From: Scalesia atractyloides
Taxonomy: Eukaryota > Streptophyta > Magnoliopsida > Asterales > Asteraceae
NCBI GenBank assembly: GCA_947069175.1
Contig: CAMTDV010000017.1
Location: 47,935,137 to 47,999,136, forward strand
Direction of reading: 5' to 3'
DNA: 64,000 bases
Shown here: in pieces, positions 1 through 10,575 of the stretch
How positions within the stretch are numbered: the first letter of the stretch is position 1
How the letters are laid out: every line of letters begins with the position of its first letter
Translations under genes and position numbers: made by a program
Notes under the pieces: generated by a model
Seen by the model: only the letters and a program-made list of their open reading frames with translations
The model's database searches: none
Told to the model about the DNA's origin: nothing

Positions 1-315
1 AATATCCTGATCGATTTGATCATAGCAACGAGCGAGAAGGTTTCATCATAGTCAATACCCTGAGTTTGAGTGAAACCCTTCGCAACTAGCCGTGCTTTAT
101 AGGTGTGTACATTTCCATGCATATCGGTTTTTCTCTTGAAAACCCATTTGCTCCCTACTGCCCGAGATTCGGGGTAGCTCAACCAAGTCCCAGACTTGAT
201 TGTCATACATAGATTGCATCTCAGCGTTCATGGCTTCCAGCCATTTCGCAGATTCAGGATCTGAGATAGCAGATTTGTAATTAGCAGGTTCGTCATTAGA
301 CTCATCTACTACCAA
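1..315 (-). pseudogene. E1 reverse transcriptase, N-terminal part
   Basis: The start of a copia RVT_2 reverse transcriptase. The upstream linker reads ESAKWLEAMNAEMQSM, and after a frameshift near position 110 the frame carries RLVAKGFTQTQGIDYDETF, the usual entry to the copia RT fold. A frameshift and a local change around 130-180 break the segment normally reading KWVFK. The catalytic YVDD box would lie beyond the left edge. Not functional. Confidence 0.85.
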
Positions 316-319
316 GACT

Positions 320-1730
320 TCAGCACCTTCAAGATGCCAGAGGTATGTATCAGGTTCATTACGAGTCCTGCTACTTCTGCGAACGCCTGTGTTTGTGTCT
401 GGTTCATCAGCAACATTTCTTGTTGTTCAGACGTTCCGACTTCATCAGCGGTTGCTGTTGGTTCTCGAATTTCTTCAAGATCAACCATATTATTTCCGGT
501 TCCTCAATTAAGAAATTCTTCCACGAGAAAGCGTCCCTTCCATTTGATGGAGATAACATTTGCATCAGGATGGTAGAAATAATATCCGCTTCTTTTATAG
601 TATCCGACGAAAGCAACCTTTTCGCCTCGAGGATCGAGCTTATCATCAGAATCACTTGTGATGTATGCATCACATCCCCATACTATAAGGTATTCCAAAT
701 CGGGTTTACGCTCTTGCCATATCTCATATGGAGTTTTGTTTACCTTTTAGTCGGAGCTAGATTGACAATGCGGGTGGCAATCATAAGAGCATGACCCCAA
801 AAGGAGTGAGGCAAGTTAATTCTACACATCATCGACCGAACCATATTAAGTAGGGTTCGATTTCTCCTTTCGCTCACGCCATTAAGTTAGGGTGTGTCAG
901 GTGGAGTGGGTTCTGAAATTATTCCACACTCTTTTAGATGATTGAGGAACTCTATGCTGAGGTATTCGCCAACTCGATCTGATTGAAGTACTTTTATCTT
1001 TCTAGTAAGTTGGTTTTCTACTTCGTTTTGAAACTCATTGAACTTTTCAAAAGTTTCATGCTTATGCTTCATAAGTTAGACATAAGCATATCGACTATAA
1101 TCGTCGATGAAAGTAACGAAGTATCTTTCATGGTTTCTTGTCATGGTTCTGAAAGGGCCACATACATCAGTGTGAATGAGTCCTAGCAGATCATTGGCCC
1201 GTTCACCAACACCAGTGAAGGGGCACTTTGTGAGTTTGCCAGCTAAGCAAGATTCGCAATCATTAAAGGAGTCCTGTCCAGTGGATTCAAGAATCCCCTC
1301 GGATTGGAGCCATTTTATGCGTGCCTTACTTATGTGGCCAAGTCTACAATGCCATAGAAAGGTTTCATTAATACCAGTTTTGCTACGCTTAGAAAGATGA
1401 TATATTTTATTGCATGTTCGAACATCAATCTCATAAATACCATTTCGAGGTTTAGCCTCAAAATAAAAAACATCATTCAAGTAGGCAGAAATAGAAACAC
1501 CATTAAAAACGTACTTGAAACCTTGTTCAAACAAAAGGGAAACCGAGATAATGTTTCCGCTTATACCAGGTGCAAACAAACAATTGTTTAAATTAACTAC
1601 AAGGCCAGAAGGACATGAAAAATGAAATGTGCCAGTTGCAAGAGGGCACTTTTTTCCCATCACCAAAGATGCGTTCCATGTTGCCTTGTTTCAGCTTCCT
1701 CCACTTTTCAGGCTCCTGCAAAACATTAGT
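320..1730 (-). pseudogene. E1 GAG-pre-integrase and integrase
   Basis: The best-preserved piece (1076-1666) has the GAG-pre-integrase zinc motif, with WHCRLGH followed by a CESC pair, then the integrase core with its first aspartate in IHTDVCGP and the FIDDYSRY signature. A separate frame at 887-1072 holds the second aspartate region, LQSDRVGEYLS, where family members usually have a Gly-Gly pair (here Val-Gly). The segment at 504-698 (VWGCDAYI, then VGYYKRSGYYFY) is the integrase C-terminal domain. Stops near 1075, 890 and 700 separate these pieces. Integrase would join element cDNA to host DNA; this copy cannot. Confidence 0.88.
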
Positions 1731-1732
1731 GA

Positions 1733-1809
1733 TGTGGTAACCACACCATGTATCAAATACCCATGTATTGCTGTGGTAACCACACCATGTATCAAATACC
1801 CATGTATTG
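1733..1809 (-). repeat. 39-bp tandem duplication over the E1 protease active site
   Basis: Two head-to-tail copies of a 39-bp unit (1733-1771 and 1772-1809). On the minus strand each reads NTWVFDTWCGYH, which aligns with the copia aspartic protease active-site segment, normally with DTG or DSG at its centre. The duplication is exactly 13 codons and in frame. In both copies the glycine after Asp-Thr is Trp, so that change probably came before the duplication. Confidence 0.8.
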
Positions 1810-1894
1810 TTGGAAATAACAAAAAGTTCAATAACATAAATGAGAATACCTGAAGAAGTGCCAATGTTATTGGCCTTGTTCGCCTTCAGCTTGG

Positions 1895-2700
1895 CTAGAT
1901 ACTGTGCGCAGTTCCTTTTCTAGTGCCCCATTTGGTTGCATTCAAAGCACTGACGCTCTTGGGGAGGGGGTGGTTTAGCAACCTGCTTGTTGTTGGTGGC
2001 AGGTTTGGCAGCAACAACAACCATTTTTTGCCTCTGCTATTATGAGCCCTTTTCTTGTTGTTGGGCTTCTTAACACCACCAAACTTGACCATCAGAACTT
2101 GGTTGGTTTTATGTGGAATGTTCATCTCGGCCGTTTTGAGCATACCATGTAGCTCAGGCACAGTCTTCACCCAAGCATTCATATTATAGTTCATAATGAA
2201 CTAGTCATAGGAGCTAGGGAGAGAGTTCAAGATGAAGTCCGCTGCCATTTCATCTTGTAGGGGATAACCAAGTTTGTTCATTTGGTCAATGTACCCTTTC
2301 ATCTTAAGCACATGAGTACTGACACACGATCCTTCTTGCATTTTACAGCTTATGAGCTGTTTCATGGTGTCATATCGCTCCTGTCGGGCTTGTTTCTGAA
2401 ACTTGCCTTTCAGTTGCTGGATCATGTCAAAAGTATCTTTATCTGAAGTTCAGGAGACATGGTGGCTTGCATAAGGCAGGCTACCTCAACGACATCCTCG
2501 TTATGCTTTTCCAATGCCTTACGAGCAGCAATAGTGTTACTTTCAGGCTCGGTAGGGACTGGGCCATCTAAGATATATAGCTTTTTCGCTATCTTGAGAA
2601 CTATTCTCAGATTGCGGTGCCATTCGAGAAAGTTGGTGTTATTCAGTTTTTCCTTTTCAAGTATAGATTTAAGAGCGAAGGAGTTGTTTTCATTAGACAT
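1895..2700 (-). pseudogene. E1 gag (capsid and zinc knuckle)
   Basis: Begins with ATG at 2700 on the minus strand. The first 90 codons contain FLEWHRNLRIVL and YILDGPVP, the N-terminal copia Gag signature. It continues in another frame at 2201-2425 (LKMKGYIDQMNKLGYP, then FILNSLPSSYD), the usual Gag core. The CCHC zinc knuckle lies at about 1909-1950: the minus strand reads CFECNQMGH, a stop, then KRNC, so a stop codon replaces a residue inside the knuckle. Gag would form the virus-like particle. At least two frameshifts and that stop make this a relic. Confidence 0.88.
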
Positions 2701-4068
2701 CTGTTATATAAGCAAAGAGATTTTAATTAGTATTTTGGATTTATATTTCCTTATTTAATTAATAACCTATTACAGTAATTTAGAACAAGGAATGAGAATA
2801 TGACTATGTCAGTAGTAAAGGCAGCTGTGGCATGCACTTTAGTAAGTGACTAGGCAGACTGACAACGAGTGTCAATTGTGAGAATTGCACAACTCTCGAG
2901 TATGAGGCTGCTAAGACAACTCTTGTCTACGCATTGATACGTTTAGCCTCATATATGCCGACTTTTTACTTTCGAGACAGCTGGAGCATGTTATGAGAAA
3001 AGAAAAAGTAATAGTCGTCCAAAAAGAGGTACTTGTGAAAGGGCCGGATGTGTCAACAAAACCCTTGCACCTTGGAAGGATAAGCTAGGCATCAAGTGTG
3101 GTGTTGTGGCTCTAAACAATAATGGTTCGCTTTACGTTCCAAGTGTAGTTTGTGATAGGATGGCATAGACTATAGATTTTAATTATGGGTTAATTTAATA
3201 TTTACCAAATAGGGTCGTAAGAGCCAATTTTAGTATATATTTAGTCATGACATCTTGATCAACCCTTTCATCTCTCAGGACACTTAATTTTAAATAACCT
3301 ATTAAACTAAGTTTGTCGCGACTTGTATAACCAAATAAAAGTTAATAGTTTCAAAACTATTAAGTTATGAGTTTTTAAAAGTTAAAACATGTTAAATTTT
3401 AAAACTCTAATGGTTATTATTTATTTTAAAATAAACTATTTGTTTTATAACAAATATTTACAAGTTGTAAAAATCAGTTTAGAACTTGTTATAATTGATT
3501 ATGAAATTTTAAAACACCTTCTAAAAAGTTTGGTATTAGGTTGGTATGTTGTATAACAATTTATAAAATAAAAGCAACCATAATAGCAAAATAAATATTT
3601 AAATCTTTTGGTCATTTTGTGTGTTCTTGCTAGAGCCAAATAGCAAGACCAAACTGGGTCACGGGTTAACAAACAACCACAAGGATGAACCTAGTGAATC
3701 TAGTTGTCTTGAGCACCTCCATGATTCTTGTAATATCTTCAATTTTGTCTTCGGGTCTTCAACATTAAAATATAAAATATAAAAAAATTGAAACCCTAAT
3801 CTATTACAACTTTGAGCAACAAAGTGGGCTAAAAACCATAAAACCAAAACAAAAACAAGAACAAAAAATACAAGTACAAGGTCGGCCAGATTTACATATT
3901 CAATACAATCATATTAAAGTGGACAATCTTTGGTCAAATAAAAACAAAATTTTTTTTGACCAAACAACTTGTTGCCCAAAATATATAGATCTGAAACTTT
4001 AAACAAGTTAAAGTTTGAGATCTATAACCGTTAAAAGGACCGGTTCCGATTTGCATGTTGTAAGTGTG
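2701..4068 (-). other. E1 untranslated leader
   Basis: AT-rich sequence between the primer site and the gag start codon. I see no ORF of note and no palindrome array. A 1.4-kb leader is long for a copia element. The region 3300-3650 is especially AT-rich. Confidence 0.6.
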
Positions 4069-4080
4069 GCTCTGATACCA
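4069..4080 (-). promoter_or_regulatory. E1 primer binding site
   Basis: The minus strand reads TGGTATCAGAGC, complementary to the 3' end of plant initiator methionine tRNA and the standard copia primer site. One base separates it from the LTR end at 4082. Confidence 0.9.
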
Positions 4081-4081
4081 C

Positions 4082-4897
4082 TGTTGGGTTTTTGAGGTGT
4101 CAATTTTACTTTTAATCGAAACGGTTTGACATATTTTATTAACTAAATATATAATTAAAAAAAAACGCAGCGGAATATATATTACAATCAACGCCAAAAG
4201 TGAACCGAACAGGATCATGGTTACAAACATGCAAATACAATGCATAATATAATTAATCTACTGATGAGATTATATATACCTTAGTGGTTAATAATTAACC
4301 GTGTGAGACACCGAGGTACAACGAACAGAGTGCTAGACACGAAAACGAACGACCGGATGCGACTTGTGACATCCGTTGGCTTTAACGGATTCACAAAAGA
4401 GACAGGGGCGACACCTTGGTGGTGGCGGCTCTTTATCAGCCAAGGAACAAGAGAAAAAGGAATTCCAAATTTCTTGGAATCGTTTTTCAAAGATGACGGA
4501 TGCTCTTCTTATTATTATGATTAGCACATATATATTGTATTTATATATAAAAAAATTAGGTTAACAATAATAACCTTTAATCACTAATCATCTCTCGGCC
4601 TCCAAGCCCAATACGTCTAGATTAAATACAAGACGCAATACGAAGCCGAACACATGGTTTAATAAAAATAATTAAACGTTAACTTATTATTACCAGTATA
4701 AATAATTATATGTTTCGTCCCGTTAAATGTTCGTGATCACCAGTTAACGAGTTAAGTGGATTTAATGTCCATTGCCCAAGGTGTAAAATCTTACGGGTCA
4801 TAGCTCGGTCAGCAACGTTGACATATCGAAGCCGTACATATAAATCCATAAAAGGTTTGAAATTTAATACTAGAAAATCAATGTGTGAACAAAGACT
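4082..4897 (-). repeat. E1 5' LTR (outer end approximate)
   Basis: The inner boundary is firm: the plus strand begins TGTTGGGTTTTTGAGG directly beside the primer site, so the minus-strand LTR ends in CA. A TATA-like stretch lies near 4535-4555 on the minus strand. The outer boundary is a guess at the GTACA near 4897, since the matching LTR is outside the window. Short ORFs within are incidental. Confidence 0.6.
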
Positions 4898-5277
4898 GTA
4901 CAAATAAATCTTGAGTATCTCAGCTTTTTTCTTTTTCTTTTTGTTTATTTTAAGGGTAGAAGAAAATCGGTTGCGGATATGGATGGCATTCGCAAAGAAT
5001 GGTCGAGTTATATGACAACCTCTATTTTTAAGTGAGAAATAATATTTTAGGTGTCGAATGTATAGATAAACAATATTTTTGTTAACGTTAAATTATTTGT
5101 AGTATACTTGACAAATGATTATGCAATGGGTAGTTTTGGTATATATGTTTTGTATTATGAAATGGATTTCTTGTTTTTGTTATTATATATGTATTTAGGT
5201 TAAATTAGTAATTCAATAAAAATTATATTGTTTTAAACAATTAAAAACATTACACACGTAAATGAATGTCATAAAGT
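4898..5277. other. AT-rich sequence without gene
   Basis: Includes a T-rich run near 4925-4950. I see no ORF, RNA gene or clear repeat boundary. The last bases (5265-5275) may be the left target duplication of the SINE that follows. Confidence 0.5.
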
Positions 5278-5505
5278 CCATGGCTTTATAGCCTAGTGGC
5301 ATCTCGGTGGTGGGATAAGGCTTTAGGATCAATAGGTCCTGGGTCGATTCCCACAAAGGGGGTTTTTCCCATATTTATTGGGTTTCCTCCTGAATTGGTG
5401 TGGCATTATGCCTAGTGGAGATGGATATGATCGGGTGGTTCCTCTGGTGGCACGATAATACTCCAGTGGTCCGTCAGTGATCCAAATTTGCCGTTCACAA
5501 AAATA
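5278..5505 (+). mobile_element. tRNA-derived SINE
   Basis: An internal RNA polymerase III promoter is visible: box A TAGCCTAGTGG at 5289-5299 matches the consensus at every defined position, and box B GGGTCGATTCC at 5341-5351 has one mismatch. Their spacing is about 52 bp. The unit ends in an A-rich tail near 5498-5505. A possible target duplication, AATGTCATAAA (5265-5275) and AATATCATAAA (5511-5521), matches at 10 of 11 bases. It does not fold as an intact tRNA and it continues about 150 bp past box B, so it is a SINE rather than a tRNA gene. Confidence 0.75.
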
Positions 5506-5752
5506 AACTAAATATCATAAATATATATGAGTAATAAATGCGTGTCATGAACATGTGTCATTAAATAGTGTCATAAAATATGTCATATATGCGTGTCATG
5601 AATTTGTATCATCAAAGTGTCACAGAAACATAACTCACAAATACATGCTATGTTAATTTTATTACATGTCTTTCAATGACACATTTTGGCGTGTCATAAG
5701 TACTTTTTTATAACTCGTAATGCGCATCTAAAAAGTGTTTTTTCTAGTAGTT
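5506..5752 (-). mobile_element. CACTA-like transposon terminus with subterminal repeats
   Basis: The minus strand from 5752 reads AACTACTAGAAA, one base from the CACTACTAGAAA type of CACTA terminal repeat. Inward of it the motif TGTCAT or its complement recurs about ten times between 5510 and 5700, as expected for subterminal transposase-binding repeats. No second terminus is visible, so the element is probably truncated. Confidence 0.45.
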
Positions 5753-6024
5753 CTTCCTGAAAAAAAGGTTCTCCTGAAACGTCTAAAACATAATATGAGA
5801 GCATATCAAATGTAACATCTATATAAAACCTCTAACTTGGGAAAAACACTTGTAATATAATATACTTTTCGGAAAAGTGGCTAAACGCTTAATTTGTGCG
5901 ATCCGATCTATGAAATAACAATGTAGCATTTCCGCAGCAAAATTCAGCATTTTGTGGTAATAACAAGGTCCATTAATAAAGTTAATTATCATAAACGACC
6001 TCAAACATATTAAAAATATCTCAA

Positions 6025-6026
<2 letters not shown>

Positions 6027-6058
<32 letters not shown>
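6027..6058. repeat. (AT)n microsatellite
   Basis: About 16 AT repeats, ending exactly where the family A element begins. Confidence 0.95.
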
Positions 6059-6061
<3 letters not shown>

Positions 6062-6433
6062 GGATCTGGTTCAAATGAGAACCACCACGAGTTGCGAAAA
6101 CTAGGTCATTCAAAAAGTTTTTCTGATTTTTTTTCTCAAATGTCGTAAAAACAATAATTTGTTTCAGTAAAAAAAAGAATTTGAAAAAGATGTCGCATAC
6201 CCACATTTACATGAGCCGTAAAAAAATTACTTGTTTTCTAAAATTTACATCTACCATAAAAAAAATTTGCATCAGTCAAAACTACCCACTCTGCAATTTT
6301 TTTTTACTTTTTCTTTTATAGATGTCTTTATAATTTTTCCATCAACGTCTGTGCAAAAAAATTTGACCCAACTTGCACCGGATCAAAAAGTTCTCACAAC
6401 TCGTGGTGGTTCTCATTTTACCCTTTCCCTATA
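6059..6433 (+). mobile_element. Inverted-repeat element A1
   Basis: A 375-bp element with terminal inverted repeats of about 30 bp. The left end has GAGAACCACCACGAGTTG (6077-6094), and its reverse complement, CAACTCGTGGTGGTTCTC, is near the right end (6396-6413). It lies between two AT microsatellites and has no coding capacity. Copies A2 and A3 are at 10,146 and 43,031. The superfamily is not clear to me. Confidence 0.8.
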
Positions 6434-6448
6434 TTATATATATATATA

Positions 6449-7697
6449 AAGGAGAAGGATCCGTTAGGAACCACCCTTTATTGTGAGAACCGCGAGAACC
6501 AGTGTAAACACAAACAGTAATACCTAAAAATATCTAAAAAACACCCAATTTTTTTTTGATTTTTTAGTATTTTTTTAAAATTCGCTATATTTTGTCATCA
6601 AAAAAAATTCAAAAAAATAAAAATAAAAATAAAATTTGAGTAACAGTTATCCATTCACATGTGCATTTTTATCATTTCTTTAACAAATTCCGTAGTACAT
6701 TATAAATATTGGACAATTGTACATTCATTTACACTACCACGTGTAATACACTAATGTTTACGTTACCAAAATTAGAAATGCACATGTGCATCTATATGTT
6801 TCAACATGAAATAAGGTGTTTTGGTACGCTACTTTGAATACACTTTCTCTTTCATCTATCATTTCATCCTTAATACACTACCATGCACATGTGTATCGTT
6901 TCTTCGACAAATTCTGTGATACATTACAAATATTAGACAATTGTACTTACATTTACACTACCATTTGTAATACACTACCTTTTACGTTGCCAATATTACA
7001 AATGCACATGTGCATCTATATGTATCAACATGAAATAAGGTGTTTTGGTACACTACTTTGAATACACTTTTTCTTTCATCTATCATACCATCCATAATAC
7101 ACTTCCATTACCTCTTACTATCCATAATACAATACCATTATCTCCTACCATCTATAATACAATACCAATACCAATATTTTCACTTTATTACATCTATATC
7201 ATCACCATTTATACCATCGAATCAACATATTACATCATAAAGTGACAACTATAACCAAACCATTAACCACTAGATATAACTAACCAAAAAACATGTATAT
7301 GGGCCTACTTCATTATTCAAAAACACAAACTTTTTGTACCAAAACACGTTATATAATGGTTATACAAAATGATGCACATGTGCGTTTTGAATATTGATAA
7401 TGTAAAAAGTAGTGTATTACGGATGGTATTGTAAATTAAAGTCCAATTGTCTACTACTGATAATGTATTACGGAATTTGTCGAAGTTATGATACATATGC
7501 ACATGTGCATGGATAAATGTTACTCGAACAAAAATGTTTTTTTTGTTTTTTTAAGGGGTAAGAAATGTAGTGATTTTTTAAAAAAAATAGTAAAAAATTT
7601 TTTTTTGAGTGCTTATTTGATTTTTTTTAGATTTTTTTTTGTAATAAAGGTGGTTCTTGCGGTTCTCGCAATAAAGGTGGTTCTCGCATGAACCTTA

Positions 7698-7698
<1 letters not shown>
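6449..7698 (+). mobile_element. Inverted-repeat element B1
   Basis: A 1.25-kb non-coding element. The left end reads GGAACCACCCTTTATTG, then a GAGAACCGCGAGAACCA stretch; the right end carries the reverse complement (CAATAAAGGTGGTTCTCGC). The inner part has further inverted repeats around the palindrome TGCACATGTGCA, which appears near 6780, 7005, 7372 and 7500, so the transcript could fold on itself. It is flanked by microsatellites on both sides. The copy at 9,151 (B2) has the same orientation. Confidence 0.8.

Positions 7699-7699
<1 letters not shown>

Positions 7700-7774
<75 letters not shown>
7700..7774. repeat. (TA)n microsatellite, 75 bp
   Basis: An uninterrupted TA run between the right end of B1 and the left end of element C. 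An apparent ORF through it is only a Tyr-Ile repeat. Confidence 0.97.
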
Positions 7775-7777
<3 letters not shown>

Positions 7778-8453
7778 GGCCAGGATTTAGGGAAAACGGT
7801 GAGAACGGCCATTAGCCGTTGGATAAAAAAAATCAATGGATTAGATTGGCACAGTGGCGTTTTCGTAAATAACCTCAACTTTCGAACGTGGACGCGTTTC
7901 ATTAAGGGCAAAAGAGTAAAAATGCACCTGCAAAACCCATACAATACGGGACCAAAACATATATACTCTCAGAGAAACCTCCCCCAATTCAACGAAAACG
8001 CGAAAACCCCAGAAGACCCGAACAAGATAATATTATGAAAACGCCATGAATTTTACAGTTACTAATCAAAAAATGCAAAAACAAAAGCATAAAAAGCCAT
8101 AATGAAACGCCATAAAAATGAATAGTTAAATTGTTTTTCCAATTAACAAACTAATCAGATATGCAAAACAAAAAGTCTAAAACGCCATTGACATTTTATA
8201 TATAATGAACGCAAAGAAAACGTCATCTGTTTGGCAGGGTTGAAGAAATAAAGCCATTTTTCATAAAATGTTGCTTTGAAAATAAATAGATGATAAAACG
8301 CCATATTAATGATGATAACGCCATCTATTAAGCGGGTTGAAGAATGACAATCGTACCCCGCGTACCATTTAGCGAGCCCCTGCTAGGTGTTGGGCCATGA
8401 TCCGTTCTTACCGTTTTCACACTTCCAATCGTTTTCTCCTAATCCCGTTTTCT
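7775..8453 (+). mobile_element. Inverted-repeat element C with ACGCCAT motifs
   Basis: The left end has GGGAAAACGGTGAGAACGG and the right end, reverse-complemented, GTGAAAACGGTAAGAACGG, an imperfect terminal repeat. The interior repeats ACGCCAT or a close variant at least six times between 8040 and 8330. A (TA)n run borders the left side and a (CA)n run the right. There is no coding capacity. It could be a Mutator-like or Helitron-like non-autonomous element. Confidence 0.55.
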
Positions 8454-8456
8454 ATA

Positions 8457-8474
8457 TACACACACACACACACA
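8457..8474. repeat. (CA)n microsatellite
   Basis: About eight CA repeats at the right edge of element C. Confidence 0.9.
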
Positions 8475-9120
8475 TATTACCATGCAAGTTATACAATTCG
8501 TCCGATAACGACCCGATAATGAAACTAGAGTGGAATTTATTATCTAAACAACCAACAATAAGTCTAATGAACTAGTTAAACTTATTTTAGCATGCCAAAC
8601 TACAATTAGGGTCTTAATTATCCAAGAATCACTAAAAACCAATTCAAGGAATACCCACATGTTCAAATAAATTTTGAACTTGCAAGACCATAACTCTACC
8701 CCCCTTAAATCGGTCATTGCAAGGGGCCCCAAAGCCCCTTGCCTACTCGCTTGTGATGATGATATTACCAGAAGATCATGGTCTAGGAAGATATTGTTTG
8801 ACTTGCAAGTGATTGAGAAGAGTATAAAGACTACAACCATACATCTCTTATTTATTTCTTACACTTCAAAACACAACACCATAACTCTTTCTCTCTCTCC
8901 TTGAACTTACGTCCTAAAGCACCCCTCTTCATCCTTCCATCTTCATCCATTTTCAAATATTCTAAGTGATCATTCATGGATTCCAAGGTTGCATGAAGTG
9001 TGTCAAGTCTTTAAAGTGTTTATCATGGAAATACTAGATAAATCTATGTAAAGTGGTAAAATAAAAGATGAACTTAAATAGAATGGATATTTTTAAAGAT
9101 CTTGGCAAACATATATGTGT
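8475..9120. other. Unassigned non-coding sequence with a hairpin
   Basis: No ORF resembling a known protein. An 8-bp stem GCAAGGGG / CCCCTTGC lies at 8719-8742, and a CT-rich stretch at 8885-8900. The layout resembles the U5 side of an LTR, but no partner copy or primer site is visible, so it is left unassigned. Confidence 0.4.
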
Positions 9121-9150
9121 GTGTATATATATATATATAGGACATAGGAC

Positions 9151-10138
9151 ATAGGAGAAGATTCCGTTAGGAACCACCTTTTATTGCGAGAACTGCGAGA
9201 ACCAATGTGAACACAACCAAAAATACCTAAAAAAATCTAAAAAACACCCAAAATTTTTTATTTTTTATTTTTACTATTTTTTTTGTGGAAAAATCGCTAT
9301 ATTTCGTCAATAATAAAAAAAATTCAATTTTTTTTCGAGTAACAGTTATCCATGCACATGTGCATATATATCATTTCTTTGACAAATTCCGTAATACATT
9401 ACAAATATTAGACAATTGCACTTTCATTTACACTACCATATGTAATACCTACTTTTTACATTACGAATATTAGAAGTGCACATGAGCATCTATATGTATC
9501 AACATGAAATAAGGTGTTTTGGTACACTACTTTGAATACACCTTCCCTTTCATCTATTATACCATCCATAATACACTACCATTACCTTCTGCCATCTATA
9601 ATACAATATCATTACCTCCTATCATCCATAATACAATACCATTACCAATATTTTCACTTTATTACATGTATATCAACACCATTTATACCATCCAATGAAC
9701 ATATTACATCATAAAGTGATAACTATAACCAAACCATCAATCACTAGATATAACTAACAAAAAAACATGTATATGGGCTTATTTTACCATTCAAAATCAC
9801 TAAATTTTTGTACCAAAACACGTTATATCATGGTTATACATAATGATGCACATGTCCATTTTGAATATTGGTAATTAAAAAGTAATGTATAACGGATGGT
9901 ATTGTAAATTAAAGTGCAATTGTCTACTACTGGTAATGTATTACAAAATTTGTCGAAGTAATGCATATATGCACATGTGCATGGATAACTTTTACTCGAA
10001 AAAAAAGGTTTATTTTTTTTTGCTAGTGAAATATAGCGATTTTTAATTTTTCTTTTTGATTTTTTAGATTTTATTTTATGTTTAGATTGGTTCTCGCGAT
10101 TCTCGCATTAAAGGTGGTTCTCGCATGAACCCTACCCT
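9151..10138 (+). mobile_element. Inverted-repeat element B2
   Basis: Second copy of family B, with the same ends and orientation as B1 but shorter (about 0.99 kb). The left end has GGAACCACCTTTTATTGCG; the right end has GGTGGTTCTCGCATGAACC. A short AT run (9125-9139) and a repeated GACATAG precede it. The inner TGCACATGTGCA palindromes are partly kept. Confidence 0.8.
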
Positions 10139-10145
10139 ATATGTA

Positions 10146-10534
10146 TAGGATTCGGTTCAAATGAGAACCACCACGAGTTGCGAGAACCGCGAGAACTAGG
10201 CCATCCAAAAGGTTTTTCAGGAATTTTGTTTCTCAAAAGTCGTAAAAACAATCAATTGTTTCAGCAAATAAAAAAAATTGAAAAAAATGCCGCATACCCA
10301 CATTTACATGAGGCGTAAAAAATATTTATCTTCTTTTAAAATTTACATCTGCCGTAAAAAAAACTTGCATCAGTTAACTACCGACTCGGCAATTTTTTTT
10401 ACTTTTTTTACAGATGTATTTATAATTTTTTTGTCTACGTTTGTGCAAAAAAAATGTGGCCCAACTCGCGCCGGATCAAAAAGTTCTCACGGTTCTCGCA
10501 ACTTAAGGTGGTTCTCATTTTACCTTTTCCCTAT
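10146..10534 (+). mobile_element. Inverted-repeat element A2
   Basis: Second copy of family A, about 390 bp, in the same orientation as A1, starting just after B2 ends. The ends keep GAGAACCACCACGAGTTGCG and its partner near 10,480-10,525. It ends at a short CA repeat. Confidence 0.8.
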
Positions 10535-10546
10535 ACACACACACTA

Positions 10547-10575
10547 GTCAAGTGCCCGCGCGATGCGTCAAGTAT
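10547..10575 (-). mobile_element. Helitron-like 3' terminus
   Basis: On the minus strand a GC-rich short hairpin (CGCATCGCGCG) is followed about 10 bp later by CTAG and then T, matching the hairpin plus CTRR end of Helitrons. No 5' end was found, so the element length is unknown. Confidence 0.45.

Larger units (their letters stand above)
1..4897 (-). mobile_element. E1: Ty1/copia element, partial (left edge cuts RT)
   Basis: Minus-strand LTR retrotransposon. Read on the minus strand from the right it has a 5' LTR, a methionine-tRNA primer site, a 1.4-kb leader, gag, protease, integrase and the first part of reverse transcriptase, which runs off the left edge of the window. Integrase precedes RT, the Ty1/copia order. 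Every coding segment carries stops or frameshifts, so it is inactive. The right end is approximate because the partner LTR lies outside the window. Unlike E2, E3 and E4 it lacks the TTCGNNCGAA boxes, so it belongs to a different copia lineage. Confidence 0.85.

Noticed and set aside
4281..4564. Overlapping short ORFs on both strands at 4.3-4.5 kb
   Set aside because: They lie inside the E1 LTR and show no protein similarity I can recognise.
5278..5351. Functional tRNA gene
   Set aside because: Box A and B are present, but no cloverleaf or acceptor stem forms and the unit continues about 150 bp past box B.
7688..7944. ORFs across the (TA)n run
   Set aside because: They encode Tyr-Ile repeats produced by the microsatellite.
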